64,000 bases of DNA from Caballeronia humi (GCF_001544475.1 NZ_FCNW02000027.1:28602-92601), one strand, 5' to 3'; shown: positions 1 to 9,526, numbered from the stretch's first letter. The notes: generated by a model not told the origin, from the letters alone. Numbers and translations are program-made.

Positions 1-165
1 CTGCACGCCCGCCTGGCTGATCACGACGGCCGCGAGCAGCGATCCGCCGACGCCGCCCAACTGGAACTTGCCGAAATTGATCTGGCCGATCAGATAGCCG
101 ATCGCGAGCGCGAGGAACAGCGCGACTTCGGGAGACTTCTGGAAGATCTGGTGTAGCCAGTCCAT
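1..165 (-). CDS. AspT-type aspartate:alanine exchanger, N-terminal part (runs off window)
   Basis: Only the first 55 codons are inside the window. They begin MDWLHQIFQK and give a membrane segment with the motif ALAIGYLIGQI followed by FQLGGVGGSLLAA. This matches the N-terminus of the complete exchanger encoded just upstream (start MLWHLLAAQ, motif SLAIGYLIGSF, then IQLGG), so the two genes are tandem paralogues on the same strand, 111 bases apart. The family has two AspT/YidE-type membrane domains flanking RCK_C domains and exchanges acidic amino acids for alanine or related substrates. The rest of the protein and any downstream decarboxylase gene lie outside the window. Confidence 0.85.
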   Translation of the reverse strand, partial: MDWLHQIFQKSPEVALFLALAIGYLIGQINFGKFQLGGVGGSLLAAVVISQAGVQ

Positions 166-276
166 CGGGTCCTCGATATATGTCGACCAGTTGGCGCTGT
201 CCGCCAGGGTTTCAGCGCTTACTCTGGCCCCATGCGCTTGCTTTGATCCCGTGCAACGTAGGTGCGGCAGGGCCGT

Positions 277-1959
277 TCAGCCCATCTTGCTCGCCAGCCC
301 CACCATCAGCGGGCCCATTAGAGGCAGCAGCACGTTCGAAAGCGCATAAGTAATCGTGTAACCGATGACGGGCGTCGAGTTGCCCGTCACCCCGACGAGT
401 GCGCTGATCGCCGGCGTGCTGCACTGCTGCCCGGCAATCGCGCCCAGCAGCATCGGCACTTCGAGCTTGAGCAGCCATCGCCCGATCACGAGCGACACGA
501 GCGCCGGCCCGAGCGTAATCACGATGCCTGCGATCGGCAGCGCGACGCCGTATTCCCGGATCAGGCGGATCGCGTCCGCGCCGGCCGACAGCCCGACCGC
601 CGCGATGAACGTGCAAAGACCGAAGTCCTTCAGAATCTGCGCGGCGGCCGAAGGCAGCGAGCCGATTAGCGGATAGCGCGAACGAATCCAGCCAAACAGC
701 AGCCCCGCGAGCAGACACCCGCCGCCGGTCCCGAGCGTCACGTCGATACCGCCGACGCGCGCGCTCAGCCGCCCGAACGCGATCCCGACCAGCACGCCGA
801 GCCCGAGGAACACGAAATCGGTTTTCTGCGTCGCGCGCACGACGTAGCCGAGTTTCGCCGCGCCGCGCGCCACGTCGTCGCGGGCGCCGACGAGCGTCAG
901 CACGTCGCCGCGATGCAGTTGCGTGCCGGGGAGCGCCGGAATCGTGCTGTCGAGGCGCGTGACGGCCGAGATGAACACGCCGCGCGCATCGGCGGGCGCC
1001 GCGCGCTCGCGCACTTGCGCGACGGTCAGGCCGTCCACGCCGCGGTGCGTGAGCATGACGTCGAGCTTGTCGGCGTAGGCATCGGAGATATCGGCGCTGA
1101 ACACTTCCTCGCCGATCTCCGGAATCGCCTGCACGACGGCTTCGCGCCGCCCGCCGATCAGAATGCGGTCGTCCGCTTTCAGCACGACCGCCGGCTGCGC
1201 CTTGATCACCGAGCGGCTGCGCATCACGCGCTGCACGCTGACGTTGTGCCCGTAACGCTTTTCGATGTCGCCAATGCTCTGTCCCGCCGCGACCGTCACC
1301 TTCAGCTCGCGTCCGACGAGCGGCGGTGCGGCGAGGCTTTGCCCCTCGCCGAGCGCGCCGTCGCCGCCCAGCTTGCGCCAGATGCGTTCAGCTTCCTCGC
1401 GCAGGTTCACGCGCAGGATGAGCGGCGCGAACTGGCTCGTGAACAGCACGATGGTGACGAGCCCGAACAGGTAGCTCACGCTGTAGGCGGTGACGATGTT
1501 CGCCTGCAGGCGCGCGGTATCGGCAGCGGAAAGCCCCAGCCGGCCGATCGCTTCCGACGCCGTGCCGACGACCGCTGATTCCGTCGCGGCGCCCGCGAGC
1601 AGGCCCGCCGCGGTGCCGGGGTCGAGCCTGAGCAGCGCGACGGCCCCGAGCACGAGCCCGATCACCACGACCATTTCCACGATGGACAAGAAGCCGTAAC
1701 GCCAGCCCCGGCCGATGTTGGCGAAGAATTGCGGGCCGCCGGTAAAGCCAAGGGCGAATATGAAAAGGGCAAAAGCGATATTTTTTAAATCAGGGGAAAT
1801 ACGGGCGCCGCTTTGTCCGAGTATCAGCGCGACAATCAGCGTTCCGCACACGCCGCCGAGCTGAATCGGACCGATTTTGAAGGAGCCGATTAAATAGCCG
1901 ATGGCAAGGCTGGCAAACAATGCGATTTCGGGCTGCGCCGCGAGCAGATGCCAAAGCAT
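277..1959 (-). CDS. aspT: AspT/YidE-family transporter (aspartate:alanine antiporter-like)
   Basis: A 560-residue inner-membrane protein with the family's usual layout: an N-terminal block of about five to six helices (residues ~5-185), two cytosolic RCK_C/TrkA_C-like domains (~205-290 and ~295-375), and a second membrane block (~380-560). The family motifs FALGFTGGPQFFA and GATESAVVGTASEAIG in the first half are mirrored by GLSAGADAIR and AGQQCSTPAISALVG in the second, the internal duplication typical of AspT. In the studied members, aspartate/alanine exchange paired with aspartate decarboxylation generates proton motive force; the substrate here is inferred. It lies first in a minus-strand unit followed by a paralogue and faces a LysR gene across an AT-rich promoter region. 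Confidence 0.85.
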   Translation of the reverse strand: MLWHLLAAQPEIALFASLAIGYLIGSFKIGPIQLGGVCGTLIVALILGQSGARISPDLKNIAFALFIFALGFTGGPQFFANIGRGWRYGFLSIVEMVVVIGLVLGAVALLRLDPGTAAGLLAGAATESAVVGTASEAIGRLGLSAADTARLQANIVTAYSVSYLFGLVTIVLFTSQFAPLILRVNLREEAERIWRKLGGDGALGEGQSLAAPPLVGRELKVTVAAGQSIGDIEKRYGHNVSVQRVMRSRSVIKAQPAVVLKADDRILIGGRREAVVQAIPEIGEEVFSADISDAYADKLDVMLTHRGVDGLTVAQVRERAAPADARGVFISAVTRLDSTIPALPGTQLHRGDVLTLVGARDDVARGAAKLGYVVRATQKTDFVFLGLGVLVGIAFGRLSARVGGIDVTLGTGGGCLLAGLLFGWIRSRYPLIGSLPSAAAQILKDFGLCTFIAAVGLSAGADAIRLIREYGVALPIAGIVITLGPALVSLVIGRWLLKLEVPMLLGAIAGQQCSTPAISALVGVTGNSTPVIGYTITYALSNVLLPLMGPLMVGLASKMG

Positions 1960-2519
1960 TACTTATTCTCGCTGGTGAACGGAACCGACGTCATTGACGG
2001 TAAGGTCATTGCTTGTCTCCATAATGGTGCAGATTCGTAAGGCGACTTATCCGTACATGATCGTTTAATGTTATGAAGCACCCTCTCGCGATAAATAAAA
2101 TCATCTTGAAAATGACCGTCGCGCGTTTTCGCGGCTTGACGGTTATCCTGCGACGCGGACCGAATACGTAACAGCACTGCTTTTAAGCTATCTCGCTTGC
2201 GTGGAAGTGCACGCTCGTGTTTTTAACGTTCGCCTTACTGTACAAGCACGTTCATGATTTGTTAAAAACATAAAATTGTTTTTAGAATAACAATTTCGCT
2301 GGTTCAGCCGAGTAACGCAAATACTGACAGGAGTGTTCCCGCGCAATTTCGAGAAAAATGTCAAACACGTTTCAAGCCACGGTTGATAATTTCCCTCAAA
2401 ATTAAATATTGTAATTTGACCCGGGTGTCAATATTATTTCCATGCCGACGCAAATAGTAAGAAGTTTGCGCGGCAGCGCCTGAGAGCACAATTTGCACAC
2501 ATATCCGAGGGCCTCAAAC
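1960..2519. promoter_or_regulatory. AT-rich divergent promoter region between aspT and lysR
   Basis: This 560-base gap is far more AT-rich than its surroundings, especially from about 2060 to 2460, and contains no convincing gene. It has a perfect inverted repeat of AAATTGTT (2273-2280) and AACAATTT (2289-2296) around an 8-base spacer, plus many short T and A runs. Divergent LysR-regulated genes usually share such a region, so it probably carries the LysR sites and both promoters. Which exact bases are bound cannot be read from sequence alone. Confidence 0.5.
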
Positions 2520-3530
2520 ATGAATCAGATCCATGCAATGCGCGTGTTTGTCCGTGTTTCCGAGACGGAAAGCTTTCGGCGTGCAGCCCAGCAGCTCGAT
2601 GTCTCCAATGCGCTGGTGACCCGATCCATTGCCATGCTGGAAGCGCATTTGCGTACCCGCCTGATCAACCGCACCACGCGTAATCTTTCTTTAACCGAAG
2701 CCGGCACGCGTTATCTGGAGGGCTGCCGGGCACTGCTGGAAGAACTCGATAATCTCGAAACCGCTCTCGCCCACACCGAGGGCGAGCCGAGCGGAACGCT
2801 GCGTGTCGTTGCATCGAGTTCGCTGTCGCTGTTGACGCTGACGCCGCTCATCGATGGCTTTCGCAAGCTCTATCCGAAGGTCAACGTGCGCCTGACGCTG
2901 GCCGAGCGCCACGTCGATCTCGTCGAGGACGGCTTCGACGTCGGCATCGTGACCGCGTTCATGGTGTCCAGCACGGCGCTCGTGGAACGGCCTGTAGGCA
3001 CCAACGCGCTGATTCCCGTCGCGACCCCGGCGTTCCTCGCCGAGCACGGCACGCCTGGCGCGCCGCCCGACCTGCAAGGCTATCCTGCGGTCGGACTGCC
3101 GAACGAGATTCGCAGCTCGACGTGGCATTTCCGCCATCGCCACGGCGCCTCCGACCAGGTCACGCTAGCGCCGGTGTACACCGTGAACAACGCGTTGATG
3201 GTGCGCTTGGCGACGCTCGCCGGCATGGGTTTCTCGATCCTGCCCGAAGGCATCGTGAGCGCGGATCTCGAAGCGGGCACGCTCGTGCGCGTGCTGCCGG
3301 AGTACAGCATCGACGATCCGGACATGAAGGTGTCCGTCGTCTATCCGGGCCGGCAGTACCTGCCCGCCAAGACGCGCCTCTTCATCGACTACACGCTGGA
3401 AAAGCTCGGGCCGCAGGTGAAGAACGGCATCGAGCGACCGGACGAGATACTGACGCACGTGCCCAGCATGATGCCGATGTCGAGCGGCAACGGACAGCAG
3501 ACGCATCACGTCCAGCGCTCCACGCATTAA
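2520..3530 (+). CDS. LysR-family transcriptional regulator
   Basis: A 336-residue regulator. Residues ~1-60 form the LysR winged helix-turn-helix (MRVFVRVSETESFRRAAQQL, then VSNALVTRSIAMLE and TRNLSLTEAG), and residues ~90-300 the periplasmic-binding-like effector domain (GTLRVVASSSLSLLTLTPLI). The ATG at 2520 is preferred over the in-frame TTG at 2493 because GAGG sits 9 bases upstream and the family N-terminus begins here. Divergence from the AspT-type exchanger suggests it controls that operon and perhaps itself. The effector is unknown; an amino acid is a guess from context. The tail after residue ~300 is longer than usual and low in structure. Confidence 0.9.
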   Translation: MNQIHAMRVFVRVSETESFRRAAQQLDVSNALVTRSIAMLEAHLRTRLINRTTRNLSLTEAGTRYLEGCRALLEELDNLETALAHTEGEPSGTLRVVASSSLSLLTLTPLIDGFRKLYPKVNVRLTLAERHVDLVEDGFDVGIVTAFMVSSTALVERPVGTNALIPVATPAFLAEHGTPGAPPDLQGYPAVGLPNEIRSSTWHFRHRHGASDQVTLAPVYTVNNALMVRLATLAGMGFSILPEGIVSADLEAGTLVRVLPEYSIDDPDMKVSVVYPGRQYLPAKTRLFIDYTLEKLGPQVKNGIERPDEILTHVPSMMPMSSGNGQQTHHVQRSTH

Positions 3531-3541
3531 CCCTGCAAACC

Positions 3542-3568
3542 GGCGGAACGCGCCCGCGTTCCGCCTCT
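3542..3568. terminator. hairpin terminator between convergent genes
   Basis: Perfect 10-bp arms GGCGGAACGC (3542-3551) and GCGTTCCGCC (3556-3565) with a four-base loop, followed by TCT. It lies between the stop of the lysR gene (3530) and the stop of the convergent hypothetical gene (3572). The U-tract is short, so termination strength is uncertain. Confidence 0.6.
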
Positions 3569-3571
3569 AAT

Positions 3572-4078
3572 CTACGTCTCCCCATACTCCGCCGAAGCCT
3601 CGCCCGCCGCCGCGCACATCTGCCGCAGCAGGTTCGCCTCGCGCTCGTGCACTTCCACCGGCATGCACAGCGCGCCCGCGTGCGCGAGATACCGCGCGCG
3701 ATGCTGGCCATTGCGAAACGCGACCACGCCCTCGCGATTCACGCCGAGTAAACCAAGCAGCCCCTGCCCGCGCCGCGCCGAGATCGTCACGTAGGGCATT
3801 TCGGGCACGCGCGGATTGTCAGGATCGAGGAATTCGCGGATGCCTTTCACCTTGCCCGCATGCCAGTCGTTGACGGCTTTGAGCACGTAATCGGTATCGT
3901 CGCGATTGGCGCATTCGAGCAGCTTCTTCACATCGACGAGCACGACCTCATGACGTGAGCCGGGATCGTGAAAGACGCGCTTCAGGCGCACGAAATCGTA
4001 ATGTGCGTGACCTTGCAGCCGCACGATATACACCGTTTCCGCGAGTGTCGGGGCAACCATCGAAGCGTTGTTCGCCAT
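3572..4078 (-). CDS. hypothetical protein with a ParB-like motif (plasmid fertility-inhibition-factor-like)
   Basis: A 168-residue soluble protein when started at MANNAS; a GTG at 4120 would add 14 residues and MVAPT at 4060 would remove six. No start has a good ribosome site. The middle reads HDPGSRHEVVLVDVKKLLEC and the end carries FRNGQHRARYLAHAG, close to the GxxR/NGxHR core of ParB/sulfiredoxin-fold proteins. The overall look recalls proteins annotated as plasmid fertility inhibition factor family in Burkholderia, but that assignment is from memory and no conjugation gene is nearby. It is divergent from the DNA-repair cassette, sharing a gap of about 160 bases, so co-regulation is possible. 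Function unknown. Confidence 0.6.
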   Translation of the reverse strand: MANNASMVAPTLAETVYIVRLQGHAHYDFVRLKRVFHDPGSRHEVVLVDVKKLLECANRDDTDYVLKAVNDWHAGKVKGIREFLDPDNPRVPEMPYVTISARRGQGLLGLLGVNREGVVAFRNGQHRARYLAHAGALCMPVEVHEREANLLRQMCAAAGEASAEYGET

Positions 4079-4240
4079 AAGGAAGAGCCTGGCTGCGCGC
4101 GCTCGATGCGCACGCTTCACGAGTAAAACTTGTACACCCTAGCGGCCGATCGTGAAAGACTCATGACGGGCACGGTGCGTGCTCTGTTGCAAGAATCAAA
4201 CTACGCAAGCCGTAGAGCACGCAGAGCAGCCGGAGCGAGG

Positions 4241-5293
4241 TTGAACACACAAGCCGATCTCATCATCGCGCGTCCGGAAGGGCTGTTTTGCCCGCCGGGC
4301 GATTTCTATATCGACCCCTGGCGGCCCGTCGAGCGTGCCGTCATCACGCACGCGCACGCCGATCACGCGCGCTTCGGGCATCGGCATTACCTGGCGGCCG
4401 AGCCGGGCATGGGCGTGCTGCTGTCGCGTCTGCCCGGCATCGACTTGCAAGGCGCGGCTTATGGGGAGCGCGTCGTCATCAATGGTGTGACGGTCTCGCT
4501 GCATCCGGCGGGGCACGTGCTCGGCTCGGCGCAGGTGCGCGTCGAGCACGGCGGGCGCGTGTGGGTCGCTTCCGGCGACTACAAGATCGAGCCCGATCCG
4601 ACTTGCGCGCCCTTCGAACCCGTGCGCTGCGATACGTTTATCACGGAGTCCACGTTCGGCTTGCCGATCTATCGATGGGAACCGTCGCAGGTCGTGTTCG
4701 ACGGCATCGATTCATGGTGGCGGCACAACGCGGCGGAAGGCCGCGCCTCCGTCCTCTTCTGCTATTCGTTCGGCAAGGCGCAGCGCGTTCTCGCGGGCGT
4801 CGACAGCGGCATCGGGCGGATCTTCTGCCACGGCGCCGTCGAGCCGCTGAATCGCGCGTACGCGCAGTCCGGCGTCGCGCTGCCGCCGACGCGCCCCGTC
4901 TCTGACATCGCCGCCCGCGACAAGGCCGCGTTCAAGGGCGCGCTGATCGTGGCGCCTCCGTCCGCGCAGGGCAGCGCGTGGATGCGCCGCTTCGGCGACT
5001 ACAGCGACGCGTTCGCGTCGGGCTGGATGCGGCTGCGCGGCACACGGCGGCGTCGCGGGCTGGATCGCGGCTTCGTCCTCTCCGATCACGCCGACTGGCC
5101 CGGCTTGCAAACCGCGATCGGCGCGACGGGGGCCGAACGCGTGATCGTCACGCACGGACAGATCGAGCCGATGGTGCGCTGGCTGCGCGAGCAAGGTCTG
5201 GAAGCGGGCGCGTTCACGACCGAATACGGCGACGACGCGATCGAAGCGGATGCGGCGGAAGCGCCCTCAGCAGTTGCGAGCGACGCGCAATGA
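4241..5293 (+). CDS. ligase-associated DNA exonuclease (metallo-beta-lactamase fold)
   Basis: A 350-residue member of the MBL-fold exonucleases found with bacterial ATP-dependent ligases (TIGR04122-type). The metal motif is THAHADHARFGH, followed by HPAGHVLGSAQVRVE, SGDYK and a late LSDHADW, as in beta-CASP-like nucleases. I chose TTG at 4241 (protein starts MNTQADLIIARPEGLF) because GGAG lies five bases upstream and the preceding in-frame 37 codons look unlike the family. It is the first gene of a four-gene cassette and its stop overlaps the ligase ATG by 4 bases (ATGA). Predicted role: end processing before ligation in DNA damage repair. Confidence 0.9.
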   Translation: MNTQADLIIARPEGLFCPPGDFYIDPWRPVERAVITHAHADHARFGHRHYLAAEPGMGVLLSRLPGIDLQGAAYGERVVINGVTVSLHPAGHVLGSAQVRVEHGGRVWVASGDYKIEPDPTCAPFEPVRCDTFITESTFGLPIYRWEPSQVVFDGIDSWWRHNAAEGRASVLFCYSFGKAQRVLAGVDSGIGRIFCHGAVEPLNRAYAQSGVALPPTRPVSDIAARDKAAFKGALIVAPPSAQGSAWMRRFGDYSDAFASGWMRLRGTRRRRGLDRGFVLSDHADWPGLQTAIGATGAERVIVTHGQIEPMVRWLREQGLEAGAFTTEYGDDAIEADAAEAPSAVASDAQ

Positions 5294-6957
5294 AACGGTT
5301 CGCCGCGCTCTACACCGCGCTCGATGCCACGACGTCGACGAACGACAAGCTCGAAGCGTTGAAGGCCTATTTCTCGGTCGCGGAGCCAGAAGACGCGGCG
5401 TGGGCGTCGTACTTTCTCGCAGGTGGCAAGCCGCGCCAGTCGGTCCCGACGCGCATCCTCACGGAACTCGCCCGCGAGCGCGCGGGCCTGCCCGAGTGGC
5501 TCTTCGAAGAGTCGTATCAGGCGGTCGGCGATCTCGCCGAAACCATCGCGCACATCCTGCCGCCCGCCGCGCGCGCATCCGAGCTCGGGCTCGCGCAATG
5601 GATCGAAGACCGCGTGCTGACGCTGCGCGGCGCGAATCCGGCGGAGCTGCGCGAGCGGCTCCTCGGCTACTGGGACGAACTGAACTGGGGCGAGCGCTTT
5701 CTGCTGACGAAGCTGATCGGCGGCGGTTTTCGCGTCGGCGTGGCGCGGCAGCTCGTCGTGCGTGCGCTCGCGGATGTCGCGGGCGTCGATCACAAGCGGA
5801 TCGCGCAACGCATGGTCGGCTGGACCGACTCGCGGCAGGCGCCGAGCGCCGCGCGTTACTTGCGCCTCGTCGCGCCCGAGAGCACGGGCGACGATGTCGA
5901 TACGCCGCACGAAAGCGACCTCGGCCTGCCCTATCCGTTCTTTCTCGCGCATCCGTTGCAGATCGATCCGGCGACGCTCGGCGCAACGGCCGACTGGCTC
6001 GTCGAATGGAAGTGGGACGGGATTCGCGCGCAGCTCGTGAAGCGCGGCGGCCGCGTGTGGCTGTGGTCGCGCGGCGAGGATCTGATCACCGAGCGCTTTC
6101 CTGAACTGGCGTCGCTCGGCGCGGCGCTGCCGGACGGCACCGTGATCGACGGCGAGATTCTCGCGTGGGAACCCGGCGCCGACGCGCCGCTGCCGTTCGC
6201 GCGCCTGCAGCCGCGCATCACGCGCAAGTCGCTGACGAAAAAGGTGCTCGCCGATTCGCCCGCCGCGCTGCTTGCCTACGATCTGCTCGAAGCCGATGGC
6301 ATTGACCTGCGCACAGAGCCGCTCGCCGAGCGCCGCGCGCGGCTCGATGCGCTGGCGTCGGAGATCGGGCAGACGCTCGCCGTCGATTTGCTGCGCGTGT
6401 CGCCGCTGGTTCAGGCTGACGATTGGAACGCGCTCGCCGTCTTGCGCGACGAGAGCCGGGCGCGCGGCGTCGAAGGGTTGATGGTGAAGGAGCGGCATTC
6501 GATGTACGGCGTCGGGCGCACGAAGGCGTCGGGGACGTGGTGGAAGTGGAAGATCGACCCGTATTCCGTCGATGCCGTGCTGCTCTACGCGCAGCGCGGC
6601 CACGGCCGGCGCGCGAGCCTCTACACGGACTTCACCTTCGCCGTCTGGGACGAAGCCGACGGCGTGCGCACGCTGGTGCCGTTCGCGAAGGCCTACTCGG
6701 GCCTGACCGACGAGGAAATGCGCCAGGTCGATGCGATCGTGCGCAAGACGACGCTTGAGAAGTTCGGCCCGGTACGCAGCGTCACGCCGACGCTCGTCTT
6801 CGAAATCGGCTTCGAAGGGATTCAGGCGAGTCCGCGTCATAAATCGGGGATTGCGGTGCGCTTTCCGCGCATGCTGCGCTGGCGCACGGACAAGCAGATC
6901 GACGACGCGGACACGCTCGACATGCTCAAGGGATTTCTAGATGAACGCGCCGGATGA
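5290..6957 (+). CDS. ATP-dependent DNA ligase (repair cassette)
   Basis: A 555-residue ATP-dependent ligase. Residues ~1-200 form the helical DNA-binding domain, ~215-410 the nucleotidyltransferase domain and ~420-555 the OB fold. The adenylated lysine is K241 in EWKWDGIRAQ. Further motifs seen are SRGEDLITERFPE (motif III area), DGEILAW (motif III), GLMVKERHSMYGVG (motif IV/V) and WWKWKIDPYSVDAV (motif V). It seals nicks using ATP, distinct from the housekeeping NAD-dependent LigA, which is not in this window. It overlaps the exonuclease upstream by 4 bases and the helicase downstream by 17, so the cassette is probably translationally coupled. The family is the bacterial ligase-plus-helicase cassette type (TIGR04120). 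Confidence 0.93.
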   Translation: MKRFAALYTALDATTSTNDKLEALKAYFSVAEPEDAAWASYFLAGGKPRQSVPTRILTELARERAGLPEWLFEESYQAVGDLAETIAHILPPAARASELGLAQWIEDRVLTLRGANPAELRERLLGYWDELNWGERFLLTKLIGGGFRVGVARQLVVRALADVAGVDHKRIAQRMVGWTDSRQAPSAARYLRLVAPESTGDDVDTPHESDLGLPYPFFLAHPLQIDPATLGATADWLVEWKWDGIRAQLVKRGGRVWLWSRGEDLITERFPELASLGAALPDGTVIDGEILAWEPGADAPLPFARLQPRITRKSLTKKVLADSPAALLAYDLLEADGIDLRTEPLAERRARLDALASEIGQTLAVDLLRVSPLVQADDWNALAVLRDESRARGVEGLMVKERHSMYGVGRTKASGTWWKWKIDPYSVDAVLLYAQRGHGRRASLYTDFTFAVWDEADGVRTLVPFAKAYSGLTDEEMRQVDAIVRKTTLEKFGPVRSVTPTLVFEIGFEGIQASPRHKSGIAVRFPRMLRWRTDKQIDDADTLDMLKGFLDERAG

Positions 6958-9526
6958 CGCGAAGCGGCGCGCGCCTCGTCCGCGTCGCGTTCCGAAGACC
7001 CGCGAGGCGCAGGCCAAGGCCGACGCCCGTGCCGAGCTGTTCCGCCCCGCGCCCTTCGCGGTCGATCCCGAACAGGCCAGCCAACCGTTCGACGTGCGCC
7101 TTAACCACTGGTTCGCCGATAAAGCCTGGCAGCCGTTCGACTTCCAGCGCGAAGTGTGGCGCGAGGTCGCGCACGGATCGAGCGGCCTGCTCCATGCGAC
7201 GACCGGCGCCGGCAAGACGTGGGCTGTCTGGCTCGGCGCGCTCGCGGCGTTCGCGGAACCGAAGGCGCGCGCGCTGCCCGCGCCGCTCACCGTGCTCTGG
7301 ATCACGCCGATGCGCGCCCTCGCCGCCGATACCGCCCGCGCGTTGCAGGCGGCCGTCAGCGCGCTCGCCGTGCCGTGGAGCGTCGGCCTGCGCACCGGCG
7401 ACACGCAATCGTCCGAACGCGCGCGGCAGAATCGCCGGATGCCGTCGGCGCTCGTCACGACGCCCGAGAGCTTCACGCTGATGCTCACGCGCGCTAACGC
7501 GCAGGAAGAACTCGCGCACGTGCGGATGGTGGTCGTCGACGAATGGCACGAGTTGCTCGGCAACAAGCGCGGCACGCAGACGCAGCTCGCACTCGCACGC
7601 CTCGCGCGCTGGCGCCCCGAAGTGCAGGTCTGGGGCCTCTCGGCGACGCTCGGCAACCTCGCGCTCGCGCACGACGCGCTGCTCGCCTCCGTCAAAACGC
7701 CGCGCATCACCGTGCGCGGCGCGCAGCCGAAGACGCTGATCGTCGATACGCTGATTCCCGACACGATCGAGCGCTTTCCGTGGGGCGGCCATCTCGGCGT
7801 ACGGCAGGTCGTCCCGGTCGCCGACGAAATCGAGCAGGCGCGCAGTTCGCTCGTCTTCACCAACACGCGCTCGCAGTCGGAAATCTGGTATCGCGCGCTG
7901 CTGGAACTGCGCCCCGACTGGGCCGGGCTGATCGCGCTGCATCACGGCTCGCTCGATCAGGAAGTGCGCGAATGGGTCGAACTCAGCTTGAAGAACGGTC
8001 AGTTGAAGGCGGTCGTCTGCACGTCGAGCCTCGATCTCGGCGTCGATTTCCTGCCGGTCGAGCGCGTGTTCCAGATCGGCTCGCCCAAAGGCGTCGCGCG
8101 CCTGATGCAGCGCGCCGGGCGCTCCGGCCACGCGCCCGGCCGCGCCTCCCGCGTGACGATCGTCCCGACGCACGCGCTCGAACTCGTCGAGGCGGCGGCG
8201 GCGCGCTGGGCGGTCGAGGAGAAGCGCATCGAAGGCCGCGAGATGCCGTACAAGCCGCTCGACGTGCTCGTTCAACACCTCGTGACGGTGGCGATCGGCG
8301 GCGGTTTCCGGGCGCCCGAACTCTTCGACGAAGTCCGCACGGCCTACGCCTATCGCGACCTGACGCAGCAGGAATTCGACTGGGCGCTCGCGTTCGTCGA
8401 GCGCGGCGGGAGCTCGCTCGCGGCGTATCCGGATTACCACCGCGTCGCGCTCGGGGACGACGGCATCTACCGCGTGCCGCGCGAGGACCTGATCCGGCGG
8501 CATCGGAACAACGTCGGGACGATCGTCGCGAACGCGACGATCAACGTCGCGTACATGACGGGCGGGCGCATCGGCGCGATGGAGGAATCGTTCATCTCGC
8601 GCCTGAAACCCGGCGACGTCTTTACCTTCGGCGGCCGTGCGCTTGAACTCATCCGCGTGCGCGACATGACCGCCTACGTGAAGCGCGCGACCTCGTCGCG
8701 CGGCGCGATGCCGCAATGGGCCGGCAGCCGCATGCCGCTTTCGTCCGAACTCGCGGGCGCCACGCTGATGATGCTCGCGCGCGCGAACGCCGGCATTTAT
8801 GACGAGCCGGAGATGCGCGCCGTGCGCCCGCTGCTGGAATTGCAGGCGAAGTGGTCGGCGCTTCCCGAACCCGGCGTGCTGCTGGTCGAAGCGATCCGCT
8901 CGCGCGAGGGGCATCATTTCTTCTGCTATCCGTTCGCGGGGCGCACCGCTCATATCGGGCTCGGCTCGCTGATCGGCTGGCGCGTCGCGCGCGACCAGCC
9001 GAGCACGTTTTCCATCTCGATGAACGACTACGGCTTCGAACTGCTCTCCGCGCGCCCGTTCGACTGGGAGACGCTGATCGAGAACGGACTCTTCTCGCCC
9101 GAGAACCTGGAGCACGACATCCTTGCGAGCCTCAATTCGTCGGAACTCGCGGCACGGCGTTTTCGCGAGATCGCGCGGGTGTCGGGGCTCGTATATCAGG
9201 GGCATCCGGGGCAGCAGAAAAGCGCGCGGCAGTTGCAGGCGTCGAGCGGACTGTTCTACGAAGTCTTTCGCAAGCACGACAGCAGTAATCTCCTGCTCAC
9301 GCAGGCCGAAGAGGAAGTGATGCTGCAGGAACTGGAACTCGACCGCATCCGCGTGGCGCTCCAAAGCATGAGCGCGAGCCGCCTCGCGCTGACGCATCCC
9401 AAAAAGCCGACGCCGTTCGCATTTCCGCTCATCATCGGGCGGCTGCGGGAAAAAGTGAGCACGGAGAAGCTCTCGGATCGCGTCGAGCGGATGCTGGCCG
9501 ATCTCGAAAAGGCGGCGCGCACATGA
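6941..9526 (+). CDS. ligase-associated DEXH-box DNA helicase (Lhr-core type)
   Basis: An 861-residue superfamily 2 helicase. Walker A is TTGAGKTWAVW (residues ~83-92), the DEXH box is DEWHELLGNKRG, motif III is LSATLGN, and the C-terminal RecA domain ends with QRAGRSGHAPGR (motif VI). After this come the winged-helix and Lhr-core-type region and a C-terminal DUF4145-independent tail typical of the ligase-associated branch (TIGR04121-type), rather than full-length Lhr of about 1500 residues. The first 17 bases overlap the ligase and the last 4 overlap the phosphoesterase gene. AAGGGA about eight bases upstream supports the start. Predicted 3'-5' DNA unwinding or annealing during repair. Confidence 0.92.
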   Translation: MNAPDDAKRRAPRPRRVPKTREAQAKADARAELFRPAPFAVDPEQASQPFDVRLNHWFADKAWQPFDFQREVWREVAHGSSGLLHATTGAGKTWAVWLGALAAFAEPKARALPAPLTVLWITPMRALAADTARALQAAVSALAVPWSVGLRTGDTQSSERARQNRRMPSALVTTPESFTLMLTRANAQEELAHVRMVVVDEWHELLGNKRGTQTQLALARLARWRPEVQVWGLSATLGNLALAHDALLASVKTPRITVRGAQPKTLIVDTLIPDTIERFPWGGHLGVRQVVPVADEIEQARSSLVFTNTRSQSEIWYRALLELRPDWAGLIALHHGSLDQEVREWVELSLKNGQLKAVVCTSSLDLGVDFLPVERVFQIGSPKGVARLMQRAGRSGHAPGRASRVTIVPTHALELVEAAAARWAVEEKRIEGREMPYKPLDVLVQHLVTVAIGGGFRAPELFDEVRTAYAYRDLTQQEFDWALAFVERGGSSLAAYPDYHRVALGDDGIYRVPREDLIRRHRNNVGTIVANATINVAYMTGGRIGAMEESFISRLKPGDVFTFGGRALELIRVRDMTAYVKRATSSRGAMPQWAGSRMPLSSELAGATLMMLARANAGIYDEPEMRAVRPLLELQAKWSALPEPGVLLVEAIRSREGHHFFCYPFAGRTAHIGLGSLIGWRVARDQPSTFSISMNDYGFELLSARPFDWETLIENGLFSPENLEHDILASLNSSELAARRFREIARVSGLVYQGHPGQQKSARQLQASSGLFYEVFRKHDSSNLLLTQAEEEVMLQELELDRIRVALQSMSASRLALTHPKKPTPFAFPLIIGRLREKVSTEKLSDRVERMLADLEKAART

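Noticed and set aside
4130..4240. 37-codon upstream extension of the exonuclease
   Set aside because: Arg-rich and not family-like; TTG at 4241 has a good ribosome site.
5086..9397. Long minus-strand frames (584 and 823 codons) opposite the ligase and helicase
   Set aside because: Arg-rich mirror frames of well-supported genes; no recognisable motif.
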